This document shows positions 1 through 6,217 of a stretch of 6,989 nucleotides of DNA, piece after piece. The stretch covers positions 1 through 6,989 of the forward strand of contig JBJTBH010000152.1 in assembly GCA_046091285.1 (NCBI GenBank). Reading direction: 5' to 3'. Below the pieces are notes generated by a model that saw nothing but the letters and a program-made list of their open reading frames with translations, did not search any database and was not told where the DNA came from. Position numbers and translations under genes: made by a program. Each line of letters starts with the position of its first letter. The first letter of the stretch is position 1. The DNA is from CAIXOZ01 sp046091285. GTDB taxonomy: Bacteria; Cyanobacteriota; Cyanobacteriia; PCC-6307; Cyanobiaceae.

Positions 1-132
1 GGTGGGATTGAGCCGGTCAAGGGCCTGATCCGCCAGCTTGCGGATCCGCCGCAGCGGATGGCTGGCAGGGATCCGTTCCTCGATCGAGACGTAGGAGAAC
101 AGAAAGCCGCTGCGCTCCTGCTGACCTCGCAT
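1..132 (-). CDS. IS5/DUF772-like transposase, N-terminal fragment (cut by window edge)
   Basis: Reading the minus strand from an ATG at 132-130 gives 44 codons open to the left edge. The protein starts MRG, then has FSYVSIEERIP at residues 12-22 and HPLRRIRKLAD at 25-35. This matches the usual opening of IS5/IS1182-like transposases with a DUF772 N-terminal domain (pattern MRG...FSYxSxExRxP..HPLRxIR). The DDE catalytic core would lie outside the window, so activity cannot be judged. The plus-strand frame over the same bases only looks continuous with the porin remnant because of chance reading-frame openness; its first ~44 codons have no porin similarity. The gene points away from the porin remnant it abuts. 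The family call rests on pattern memory, so the exact IS family is uncertain. Confidence 0.72.
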   Translation of the reverse strand, partial: MRGQQERSGFLFSYVSIEERIPASHPLRRIRKLADQALDRLNPT

Positions 133-192
133 CACGGGATCTGCGATTGCTCCATTTTGGCAGGGATAGCCGGGTTTTTCAGCGACCCCTTA
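1..192 (-). mobile_element. Insertion sequence, one end present, other end outside window
   Basis: The transposase fragment, its short upstream region (133 to about 185) and the abrupt start of porin similarity near 190-205 mark the end of an insertion sequence. Read outward-in on the minus strand, the terminal bases are about AGGGGTCGCTGAAAAACCC (167-190), a plausible terminal inverted repeat. An 11-base palindrome, CCCCTTAGGGG, spans 186-196 at the junction and includes TTAG, which resembles the YTAR-type targets known for IS5 elements. The exact border, the opposite end and any target duplication cannot be fixed from this window. Confidence 0.55.
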
Positions 193-1179
193 GGGGCTGG
201 TCAGTCCGTCGATTGCGGCGATGCGCTGGCGATCAGCCGTCTGTGCTACCAGTTCCCGGTCGGTTCCGGCTTCACGGCCACCATCGGTGCCCGTGTCCGT
301 CAGGACGAGATGCTCGCGGCGTGGCCCAGCGTGTATCCGAGCGATACGATGATCGACTTCTTCACCTACGCGGGTGCTCCCGGTGCGTATAGCACGGTTC
401 TCGGTGCCGGTGTCGGTCTGATGTATACCAGCCCCGGCGGTTTCAGCGCCAGCCTCAACTACGTTTCGGCCAATGCCGACAATGGCAATCCTTCGGGAGC
501 TGCGAACCCCACCCTTGGTGGTGGTGTCATGACCCAGGCCTCGCAGGAGAGCTTTACGGCGCAGTTGGGATACATCGTCAAGAACTGGGGTGTCGCTCTC
601 GCTTACACCTTCGCTCAGAACGTTGGTTTCAACGGCACCACCCTGGCCGGGCTTAATGGTGCTTTCGGTTCCTTTGGCACCGGCAATGGGTTCTCTTCGG
701 CCACCGGGTATTCCACCAATTCCTTTGCCCTGGGAGCTTTCTGGCAGCCTGAAGACTCCGGTTGGATCCCTTCGGTGAGCGTGGGTTGGGGGTACAACAA
801 TTACAGCTTCCCGTCAGGGACCACCTTCGCCAACTCTCCCCTCACGGGGACGCCCGTGTCCCAGTCCTGATATGTGGGTCTGCAGTGGACTGATGCCTTC
901 ATCAAGGGCAACATCCTGGGCATGGCTGTCGGCCAGCCGACCTTCATCACCGATTCCGGTGCCAGCGGCAATCCGGCCAATGATGCTGGGTATGTCTGGG
1001 AGGGGTGGTACAAAATCCAGGTCACGGATCACATCACCGTCACCCCGGCGATCTTCTACCTGAGCAACCCCGCGGGCCAGATGGCGATCGTCAATGGTGT
1101 GGTCACGGGCAACAACCCGGCATCGGTTGGCGTGTTCAACAACTTCGGCGGTCTCGTCAAGACCACCTTCAAGTTCTGA
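190..1179 (+). pseudogene. SLH/OprB-type outer-membrane porin, 5'-truncated and interrupted by a stop codon
   Basis: The frame beginning around 190 encodes the C-terminal barrel of a cyanobacterial SomA/SomB-like porin. From VDCGD (208-222) it matches the intact neighbour from its residue 238 on: YQFP.GSGFTAT.GARVRQD, MLA.WPSVYP, IMTQAS-like and QNVGF segments align without a frame change. The equivalent of roughly the first 230 residues (signal peptide, SLH domain, coiled coil, first strands) is missing and replaced by insertion-sequence DNA. In addition, codon 868-870 is TGA where the paralogue has TGG (QSW-YVGLQW), so the frame stops and then continues in phase to TTFKF and the true stop at 1177-1179. 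The last part after the stop (871-1179) still carries conserved YVGLQW, DAFIKGN and TFKF sequence. Its barrel is about 27 codons longer than the neighbour's over the same region. It is very likely non-functional. Confidence 0.88.
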
Positions 1180-1191
1180 TCGCGGCTGAGG

Positions 1192-1211
1192 GTGATCAGG
1201 TTTCGGCCTGA
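1192..1211 (+). repeat. Short hairpin downstream of the porin remnant, copy of the one after the next porin
   Basis: TCAGG (1196-1200) and CCTGA (1207-1211) enclose a TTTCGG loop. The same loop and flanks occur after the first intact porin at 3042-3067, where the stem is ten pairs instead of five. About 32 bases following the two stop codons are almost identical, after which the flanks diverge. Confidence 0.6.
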
Positions 1212-1241
1212 GCTTCCTCGCCACACCTCACCTCTGCATCG

Positions 1242-1275
1242 GCCCGGTTGGATCTCCAGCCGGGCTTTTGGTTGT
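1242..1275 (+). terminator. Rho-independent terminator of the porin remnant
   Basis: Arms 1242-1252 and 1255-1265 (GCCCGGTTGGA and TCCAGCCGGGC with T-G allowed) give a stem of about ten pairs, followed by TTTTGGTTGTT. It sits 62 bases after the old stop codon, so the broken gene was once a monocistronic unit. A nearly identical copy follows the next porin. Confidence 0.85.
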
Positions 1276-1398
1276 TGTGCGGAGCGCGGGCGGCTGGTTC
1301 GGATGGCCAATGGCCGAGCGGGGTGTCCCCTCTGTGCCGCTGCTGCCACTGGTCCAGCACGGCTGGTCGGTACGGTCCGCAGCCCATAGGGTGTGTAT

Positions 1399-1427
1399 GG
1401 CGCTTTGCGCCCCACTGTGTGTGAGGA
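1399..1427 (+). promoter_or_regulatory. 5'-leader hairpin and ribosome-binding element of first intact porin
   Basis: GGCGC (1399-1403) and GCGCC (1407-1411) form a five-pair stem with a TTT loop. It is followed by GTGTGAGGA (1419-1427), whose GAGGA core lies four bases before the ATG at 1432. The second intact porin has the same nine-base element at the same spacing, also preceded by a small perfect hairpin of different sequence. This fixes the start codon and suggests shared translational control. No convincing -10/-35 pair was recognised upstream. Confidence 0.6.
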
Positions 1428-1431
1428 CACC

Positions 1432-3030
1432 ATGAATCTTTTCAAGACCCTGCTGCTGGCTCCGGCCGCACTGGGGCTGCTGAGCCCCCTTGCTGCGAGC
1501 GCCGCTCCTTCGATCGCGCTCGACAAGTACAGCAGTGCTGATGAGCAGGTCACCAGCATCAGCCAGTTCAGCGACGTCAAGCCGACCGACTGGGCCTACC
1601 AGGCGCTGAGCAACCTGATCGAGAAGTACGGCTGTGTGGCCGGCTACCCGAACGGCACCTATGGCGGTGGCAAGGCAATGACCCGCTACGAAGCAGCCGC
1701 CCTGCTGAACGCCTGTCTCGATCGCGTCACCGAAGTGACCGACGAGCTCAAGAAGCTGATGAAGGAGTTCGAGAAGGAACTCGCCGTGCTGAAGGGCCGC
1801 GTCGATGGCCTCGAGGCCCGCGTCGGCGTGCTGGAAGCGAACCAGTTCTCCACCACCACCAAGCTGAAGGGGATCGCCACCTTCGTGCTCGGCGGCAACA
1901 GCTTCGGTGGCAACAGCTCTGTGTTTGTGGACATTGCCCAGACAAATTACGGCGCCACCACCTTCAACTACGACGTTCGCCTGAACTTCGACACCAGCTT
2001 CACCGGCAAGGACCTGCTGCGCACCACCCTGCGGGCCGGCAACTTCGGCCAGAGCAGCTTTGCTCCTGGCAATCTGAACAGCCTGGAAGTTGGCTTCGAG
2101 GAGGATTGTGGTATTATTGGCACTCAACCCAAAGTTGGAATTGATTGCGGCGACGTGGTGGCGATCAACCGCCTCTTCTACCAGTTCCCGATCGGTTCCG
2201 GCTTCACCGCCACCGTCGGTGCCCGTGTCCGTCAGGACGACATGCTGGCCATGTGGCCGAGCGTGTACCCCGGTGATTCGGTGCTCGACATCTTCACCTA
2301 TGCGGGTGCTCCCGCGGCTTACAGCCTCAACCTCGGTGCTGGTGCCGGCCTGACCTACACCAACGCCAATGGCTTCAACGCCAGCGTTAACTACGTGTCC
2401 GCCAACGGTGGTAAAGGCAGTCCTTCGGCCTATGGCACACCACTGACCACCGGCGGCATCATGACCCAGGCGTCGGCGGAGACCTTCACCGCTCAGGCTG
2501 GTTATGCGGCCAAGAACTGGGGTGCGGCCGTGGCCTACACCTTCGGTCAGAACGTCGGTTTCTCCGGAACTCCTTCTGCAGGTCAAGGTCTGTTCGTTAC
2601 CAATAATGTGACGGCGACCAACTCGATCGGCCTGAGCGCCTACTGGCAACCCCAGACCTCCGGTTGGGTGCCTTCGATCAGCACCGGCTGGGGCTACACC
2701 GGCTACACCATCACGGGTGCCACCCAGACCCAGGCGGCTCAATCCTGGTATGTCGGTCTGCAGTGGGCTGATGCCTTCATCAAGGGCAACACCTTCGGCA
2801 TGGCCGTCGGTCAGCCCACCTTCCTGACCACCACCACAATTTCGGGCACCTACCCGAATGATGCTGGCTACGCCTGGGAGTGGTGGTACAAGTTCCAGGT
2901 CACCGACCATATCAGCGTGACCCCGGCGATCTTCTACCTGAGCAACTTCCTCGGTCAGTCAGCGCTACCTTCTCCTGATGGCCCCCTCAACAACTTCGGA
3001 GCCCTCGTCAAGACCACCTTCAAGTTCTGA
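1432..3030 (+). CDS. SLH-domain OprB-type outer-membrane porin (SomA/SomB-like, iron uptake porin family), copy 1
   Basis: The product (532 aa) is a cyanobacterial major outer-membrane porin that should allow passive diffusion of inorganic ions and small solutes; relatives are linked to iron uptake. The start at 1432 is chosen because GAGGA lies four bases upstream and a signal peptide follows at once (KTLLLAPAALGLLSPLAASA, cleavage likely after Ala24). Residues about 43-101 are an SLH domain (FSDVKPTDWAYQAL, YGCVAGYPNGT, MTRYEAAALLNACLDRV) expected to bind the peptidoglycan or its linked polymer. Residues about 101-137 are a charged heptad coiled coil. Residues 139-532 form the beta-barrel and end in TTFKF, the aromatic terminus expected for outer-membrane assembly. 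Cys226 and Cys239 bracket a short, AT-richer loop. The gene has its own leader and terminator, so it is probably transcribed alone. Both neighbours on the same strand are paralogues. The broken copy to the left is its closest relative here, with near-identical stretches. Confidence 0.95.
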   Translation: MNLFKTLLLAPAALGLLSPLAASAAPSIALDKYSSADEQVTSISQFSDVKPTDWAYQALSNLIEKYGCVAGYPNGTYGGGKAMTRYEAAALLNACLDRVTEVTDELKKLMKEFEKELAVLKGRVDGLEARVGVLEANQFSTTTKLKGIATFVLGGNSFGGNSSVFVDIAQTNYGATTFNYDVRLNFDTSFTGKDLLRTTLRAGNFGQSSFAPGNLNSLEVGFEEDCGIIGTQPKVGIDCGDVVAINRLFYQFPIGSGFTATVGARVRQDDMLAMWPSVYPGDSVLDIFTYAGAPAAYSLNLGAGAGLTYTNANGFNASVNYVSANGGKGSPSAYGTPLTTGGIMTQASAETFTAQAGYAAKNWGAAVAYTFGQNVGFSGTPSAGQGLFVTNNVTATNSIGLSAYWQPQTSGWVPSISTGWGYTGYTITGATQTQAAQSWYVGLQWADAFIKGNTFGMAVGQPTFLTTTTISGTYPNDAGYAWEWWYKFQVTDHISVTPAIFYLSNFLGQSALPSPDGPLNNFGALVKTTFKF

Positions 3031-3343
3031 TCGTGGCTGAGGGTGATCAGGTTTCGGCCTGATCACCACCCGCCTCTCGCTTCCGGTTCGTCGGTGCTGT
3101 GGTCAGGTTTCGTTCTGATCACAGAACTTTCGAAAGCTTGAATCGTTGTTATTGATGATCAGGTTTTTCCTCGTCATCTTAAGCTTCGATTCAAAGGCTG
3201 AATCTGAAACGAGGGATCAAACTTTCGGAATGGAAAGAGTGTCTTCCTGGCAACGCTTTCTCTTCTGAGCCTTTCATCCCCGCTCCGGCTTCTCCTCACA
3301 CGTTCCGCCGGAGATTGTCTTCTCACACCCCAAGCCTCCATCG
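3031..3343 (+). other. Long structured 3' flank of porin copy 1, with hairpin array and AT-rich block
   Basis: This gene-free stretch runs from the porin stop to its terminator. Its first ~32 bases and the terminator match the flank of the broken porin, but about 250 bases in between have no counterpart there. Positions 3121-3240 are about 39 percent GC, well below the surrounding coding DNA. It contains three consecutive hairpins described separately, an outer pair TTGAATCG (3138-3145) / CGATTCAA (3187-3194) enclosing the third hairpin, the palindrome CTTTCGAAAG (3127-3136), and a further seven-pair stem CTCCGGC (3283-3289) / GCCGGAG (3307-3313). No open frame with coding character was found. 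It may be a long structured 3' UTR, a source of small RNA, or a small inserted repeat. Confidence 0.6.
3042..3178 (+). repeat. Three successive hairpins sharing TCAGGTTT
   Basis: Hairpin 1 (3042-3067) pairs GGTGATCAGG with CCTGATCACC around TTTCGG. Hairpin 2 (3097-3124) pairs CTGTGGTCAGG with TCTGATCACAG, with two G-T pairs, around TTTCGT. Hairpin 3 (3154-3178) pairs GATGATCAGG with CCTCGTCATC, with one mismatch and one G-T pair, around TTTTT. All three present TCAGGTTT on the ascending side. Sequence divergence with retained pairing argues that the structure itself is kept. None has the uridine run of a terminator except that hairpin 3 has T's in its loop. Confidence 0.65.
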
Positions 3344-3376
3344 GCCCGGTTGGATCTCCAGCCGGGCTTTTGGTTG
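3344..3376 (+). terminator. Rho-independent terminator of porin copy 1
   Basis: Arms 3344-3354 and 3357-3367 form the same stem as at 1242-1265 (GCCCGGTTGGA / TCCAGCCGGGC), followed by TTTTGGTTGTTG. Similarity between the two terminators extends a few bases on both sides. It lies 313 bases after the stop codon, so a transcript ending here would carry a long 3' UTR. Confidence 0.85.
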
Positions 3377-3623
3377 TTGCGCCGAGCGCTGGCGGCTCTG
3401 GTGGCGATGGTTGTATCGGCTGTTGTCTGAGGGGCCTGCTTTATGCGATGCGGCGATGATTCCTCTCGCGGGTGGACGCTTTCTGGGCTGACCACAGGTG
3501 ACGTTGTCGATGTGTGCCTGCGCACACGAGCCTGTCGTTCTGACCCCTTGGTGATTGGATGAAGAACGTTTAGTCTTGCTGCCAACGGATGCGTCCGTTC
3601 CCCTCGTTTGGTGTGAGGATTTG
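3377..3623 (+). promoter_or_regulatory. Upstream region and leader of porin copy 2
   Basis: This region should contain the promoter of the second intact porin. Visible elements are a perfect palindromic stem GTGTGC (3512-3517) / GCACAC (3522-3527), which could be an operator, a perfect leader hairpin AACGGA (3584-3589) / TCCGTT (3594-3599) with a TGCG loop, and the ribosome-binding element GTGTGAGGA (3611-3619) ending four bases before the ATG. A weak TTGGTG (3549-3554) and TAGTCT (3572-3577) pair, 17 bases apart, could be a promoter but matches consensus poorly. No coding frame is evident here. Confidence 0.45.
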
Positions 3624-5381
3624 ATGAAACCTTTCCGTCAGCTCCTGCTGGCGACGGCCGGCGTCAGCCTGCTGTCCCCTGTGGCCGTTTCCGCCCAGCA
3701 GATCGCGTCCAGCCGCGGCATCGTCAACGAATACATGAACCAGGCCGATGCGGATCGCTTCCGCGCCTGGGAAGCTCAGAACCAGGTGACCAGCGTCACC
3801 CAGTTCTCCGATGTGCGCCCCACCGACTGGGCTTACCAGGCCCTGAGCGCCCTGGTGGAGAAGTACGGCTGCGTCGCCGGCTACCCGAACGGCACCTTCA
3901 AGGGTGGTCAGCCCCTGAGCCGCTATGAAGCCGCTGCTCTGCTGAACGCCTGCCTCGATCGCGTCACCGAAATCACCGACGAGATCCAGCGCCTGCAGCA
4001 GGACTTCGCTAAAGAGCTCGGAGTGATCAAGGGCCGCGTGGGCGCCCTCGAGAAGAAGGTGGGCCAACTGGAAGCCACCCAGTTCTCCACCACCACCAAG
4101 CTGCAGGGTGACACCTTCTGGACCATCGGCGCGAATGCCTTTGGTGGCGGTACCGCCAACCGCATCAACGGTCCCCAGCGCAATGCCAGCCTCTATGGCG
4201 GCACGGTCTTCAACTACGACCTGCGTCTGAATCTGAACACCAGCTTCACCGGTAAGGATCTGCTGTATACCCGTCTGCGTTCGGGTAACTACGGCAACAG
4301 CCCCTTTATCGGCAACCCCTACAGCCTCCAAGCTCTGGATCGCGCGTTTGCTCCGACCGGCGGCGCAAACGTCTTTAATCTGGATCGTCTCTACTACCGC
4401 TTCCCTCTGGGTACGCAGTTCACGGCAGGGATCGGCCCCCGTGCTCGTAACACCGAGTTCCTCGCTATTCTCCCCTTCTATTACGGAGATTTCAGCGGCC
4501 TCGATTTCTTCACCCTTCACGGGGCTCCCGGTACTTACAACAAGGCCACCGGCGGTTTGGCTGCTCTGATCTGGAAGCAGGATGTCAAGAAGGGCAAGCC
4601 CTTCTTCGCCGTGTCCACCAGCTATGTGGCTCCTAGTGCCGACAATGGCAACACTGGCACCGGTGGTCCGGGTTCGGCGACCCAAGGCGGCATCTTCCAG
4701 AACAACAGCGCCGGCAGCTGGCTGACCCAGATCGGTTATCAGGCGCAGCAGTGGAAGGCCACCTTCGGCTGGCGCTACGGCCAGTGCGGTGCTGACCCCA
4801 ACTACGTCAACCGTCGTGGCACCCAGGCTGCCACCAGCGCTGAAACCTGCGGCAACGCCAACACCTGGGGCAGCAGCAACACCAACAATAGCTTTGCTCT
4901 TGGCCTGGCTTGGCAGCCCAAGAACAACGGCACCCTGATTCCCTCGATCAGCGGCGGCTGGGGTTACACGGCTTACGCCTATAGCAACACCCTCACTCCC
5001 CCGAACGCTAACAACGCCTCTGGCGTCAGTTCGACAACGGGCATCAGCAACACTCTGCAGGCCAGCAACATTGCTGCCACGCAGTCTTGGACTGTGGGCC
5101 TGCAGTGGAAGGATGCCTTCGTGAAGGGCAACTCGGCTGGTATTGCCCTGGGTCAGCCTTCCTTCGTGACCAGCACCCGCAACGGTGTGACCCCCTTCGA
5201 TGGCAATTACGCCTGGGAGTGGTGGTACAAGTTCCGCGTGTCCGACAACATCTCGGTCACCCCGATGCTGTTCTACTTGAGCAACCCCAGCAGCGCTGGC
5301 GCCAATACGGGCGTCAATGGTGCCAACAGCGTGGGTGCCAACGTGTTCGGCGGCCTCCTGGCTGGTCAGATCAAGTTCTGA
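3624..5381 (+). CDS. SLH-domain OprB-type outer-membrane porin (SomA/SomB-like, iron uptake porin family), copy 2
   Basis: The product (585 aa) has the same plan as copy 1 but is more diverged and longer. The start at 3624 follows GTGTGAGGA with four-base spacing and opens a signal peptide (RQLLLATAGVSLLSPVAVSA, likely cut after Ala24). A linker rich in polar residues (25-57) precedes the SLH domain at about 58-116 (FSDVRPTDWAYQAL, YGCVAGYPNGTF, LSRYEAAALLNACLDRV). A coiled coil spans about 116-152, then the barrel runs from QFSTTTKL (153-160) to the C-terminal QIKF. The final phenylalanine fits outer-membrane assembly. Cys388 and Cys409 flank an insertion of about 20 residues absent from copy 1, possibly a disulfide-closed surface loop. 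The gene has a separate terminator. Expected role is passive uptake of ions and small solutes with specificity distinct from copy 1. Substrate is unknown. Confidence 0.95.
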   Translation: MKPFRQLLLATAGVSLLSPVAVSAQQIASSRGIVNEYMNQADADRFRAWEAQNQVTSVTQFSDVRPTDWAYQALSALVEKYGCVAGYPNGTFKGGQPLSRYEAAALLNACLDRVTEITDEIQRLQQDFAKELGVIKGRVGALEKKVGQLEATQFSTTTKLQGDTFWTIGANAFGGGTANRINGPQRNASLYGGTVFNYDLRLNLNTSFTGKDLLYTRLRSGNYGNSPFIGNPYSLQALDRAFAPTGGANVFNLDRLYYRFPLGTQFTAGIGPRARNTEFLAILPFYYGDFSGLDFFTLHGAPGTYNKATGGLAALIWKQDVKKGKPFFAVSTSYVAPSADNGNTGTGGPGSATQGGIFQNNSAGSWLTQIGYQAQQWKATFGWRYGQCGADPNYVNRRGTQAATSAETCGNANTWGSSNTNNSFALGLAWQPKNNGTLIPSISGGWGYTAYAYSNTLTPPNANNASGVSSTTGISNTLQASNIAATQSWTVGLQWKDAFVKGNSAGIALGQPSFVTSTRNGVTPFDGNYAWEWWYKFRVSDNISVTPMLFYLSNPSSAGANTGVNGANSVGANVFGGLLAGQIKF

Positions 5382-5426
5382 TCTGCACGTCTCTGCACTC
5401 CTCACCTCACCCATCACACACCCCCG

Positions 5427-5452
5427 GCCCCCGCTGTTGCAGGGGCTTTTTT
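5427..5452 (+). terminator. Rho-independent terminator of porin copy 2
   Basis: GCCCC (5427-5431) pairs with GGGGC (5442-5446). After a C/A mismatch the stem continues with GC (5433-5434) and GC (5439-5440) around a TGTT loop, followed by six T's (5447-5452). It lies 45 bases after the stop codon and is unrelated in sequence to the other two porin terminators. Confidence 0.88.
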
Positions 5453-5510
5453 GTTGGCGCTCTGCGGCCCAGCCCTCCATCCGGGAGGATGGCCACAGCC
5501 CTGTTCCCCC

Positions 5511-6191
5511 ATGGCCACCGCCCGCGATCCCTACCAGGTGCTCGGTGTGGCCGCCACGGCCTCCGCTGCCGAGATCAAGGCCGCGTATCGCAGCCTGGTG
5601 AAGCAGCACCACCCCGATGCCGGCGGTGATGAACACACGATCCTGGCCCTCAATGCCGCCTGGGAGGTGCTCGGTGATGTGCAGCGGCGCGCCGATCACG
5701 ATCGGACGCAGCAGCGGCCCGCCGGTGCCGCCAGCGCCGCCGCTGCCGCGGGCCGGGCGGCGCGACGGGCCAGCGCACAGGCGGCCCAGGGCGATGCCGA
5801 ACTGCTGGCCTGGCTGCAGACGGTGTACGCCCCGATCGATCGCCTGCTCGGGCAGGTGATCAACCCTTTCCCGGCTCAGCTACGGGCCCTCTCCGCCGAT
5901 CCTTACGACGACACCCTGATGGAGGCCTTCTGCGCCTATCTGGAGCAGAGCCAGGCCCGTCTGCAGAAGGTGGACATCTTGTATCGCGCCCTGCCGGCTC
6001 CGGCGTCAGTCCGTGCGTTCAGCCTCAGCCTCTACCACTGCCTGTCGCAGGTGCAGGACGCTGTGGCCGAGTTGGAGCGCTACACCATGGGCTACGTGGA
6101 CAGCTACCTGCGCGACGGCCGCGAGATGCTGCGGGAGGCCAAGCGTCGCCGCAGCCGGCTGCAGGAGGAGCGGCGCCGGTTGGACCTCTGA
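5511..6191 (+). CDS. Small J-domain (DnaJ-type) co-chaperone-like protein
   Basis: The product (226 aa) has an N-terminal J domain at residues about 5-65: DPYQVLGV at 6-13, then helix II with AAYRSLVKQHHPD, the HPD triad at 34-36 needed to stimulate Hsp70 ATPase, and LNAAWEVLGD at 47-56. The next part (about 70-90) is alanine-rich and low in complexity. The remaining ~135 residues are helical with no G/F region, zinc-finger or client-binding domain visible, and the end is strongly basic (RRRSRLQEERRR). It is therefore a type III J protein, probably cytoplasmic, recruiting DnaK to an unknown client. The ATG at 5511 is chosen because the protein homology starts there; an earlier in-frame ATG at 5451 lies inside the porin terminator. 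There is no clear Shine-Dalgarno sequence. A hairpin CCATCC / GGATGG (5477-5492) lies in the leader. It converges on ndhO with 26 bases between the stop codons. Confidence 0.85.
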   Translation: MATARDPYQVLGVAATASAAEIKAAYRSLVKQHHPDAGGDEHTILALNAAWEVLGDVQRRADHDRTQQRPAGAASAAAAAGRAARRASAQAAQGDAELLAWLQTVYAPIDRLLGQVINPFPAQLRALSADPYDDTLMEAFCAYLEQSQARLQKVDILYRALPAPASVRAFSLSLYHCLSQVQDAVAELERYTMGYVDSYLRDGREMLREAKRRRSRLQEERRRLDL

Positions 6192-6217
6192 GCAGCCAGC
6201 CCTGGAGTGATCGGCCC

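Noticed and set aside
58..189. Plus-strand start of the porin remnant at ATG 58 as a new N-terminus
   Set aside because: These codons have no porin or signal-peptide character, and the same bases encode the transposase N-terminus on the minus strand.
868..870. TGA as selenocysteine or programmed read-through
   Set aside because: The paralogue has Trp at this site, no suitable downstream structure was seen, and the gene has already lost its 5' half.
874..1179. Separate small protein starting at ATG 874
   Set aside because: The sequence is the in-phase continuation of the porin barrel after a nonsense codon and has no ribosome-binding site.
1228..2910. Long antisense reading frame (560 codons) opposite porin copy 1
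   Set aside because: It is a mirror of GC-rich porin codons, has no recognisable domain and no ribosome-binding site; the sense strand has a complete, well-supported porin.
3042..3178. CRISPR array from the repeated TCAGGTTT hairpins
   Set aside because: Only three imperfect units with uneven spacing (55 and 57 bases between starts), and the repeats differ in the stems; no cas genes.
3549..3577. Sigma-70-like promoter TTGGTG-17-TAGTCT before porin copy 2
   Set aside because: Only about half the consensus positions match, so it is mentioned in the region entry but not called.
5451..5510. Earlier start for the J-domain protein at 5451
   Set aside because: It lies in the T-run of the preceding terminator and the added residues are not part of a J domain.
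3570..5699. Long antisense reading frame (709 codons) opposite porin copy 2 and the J-domain gene start
   Set aside because: Same codon-bias artefact; it spans two real genes and a terminator on the other strand and shows only low-complexity Gly/Ala/Val-rich sequence.
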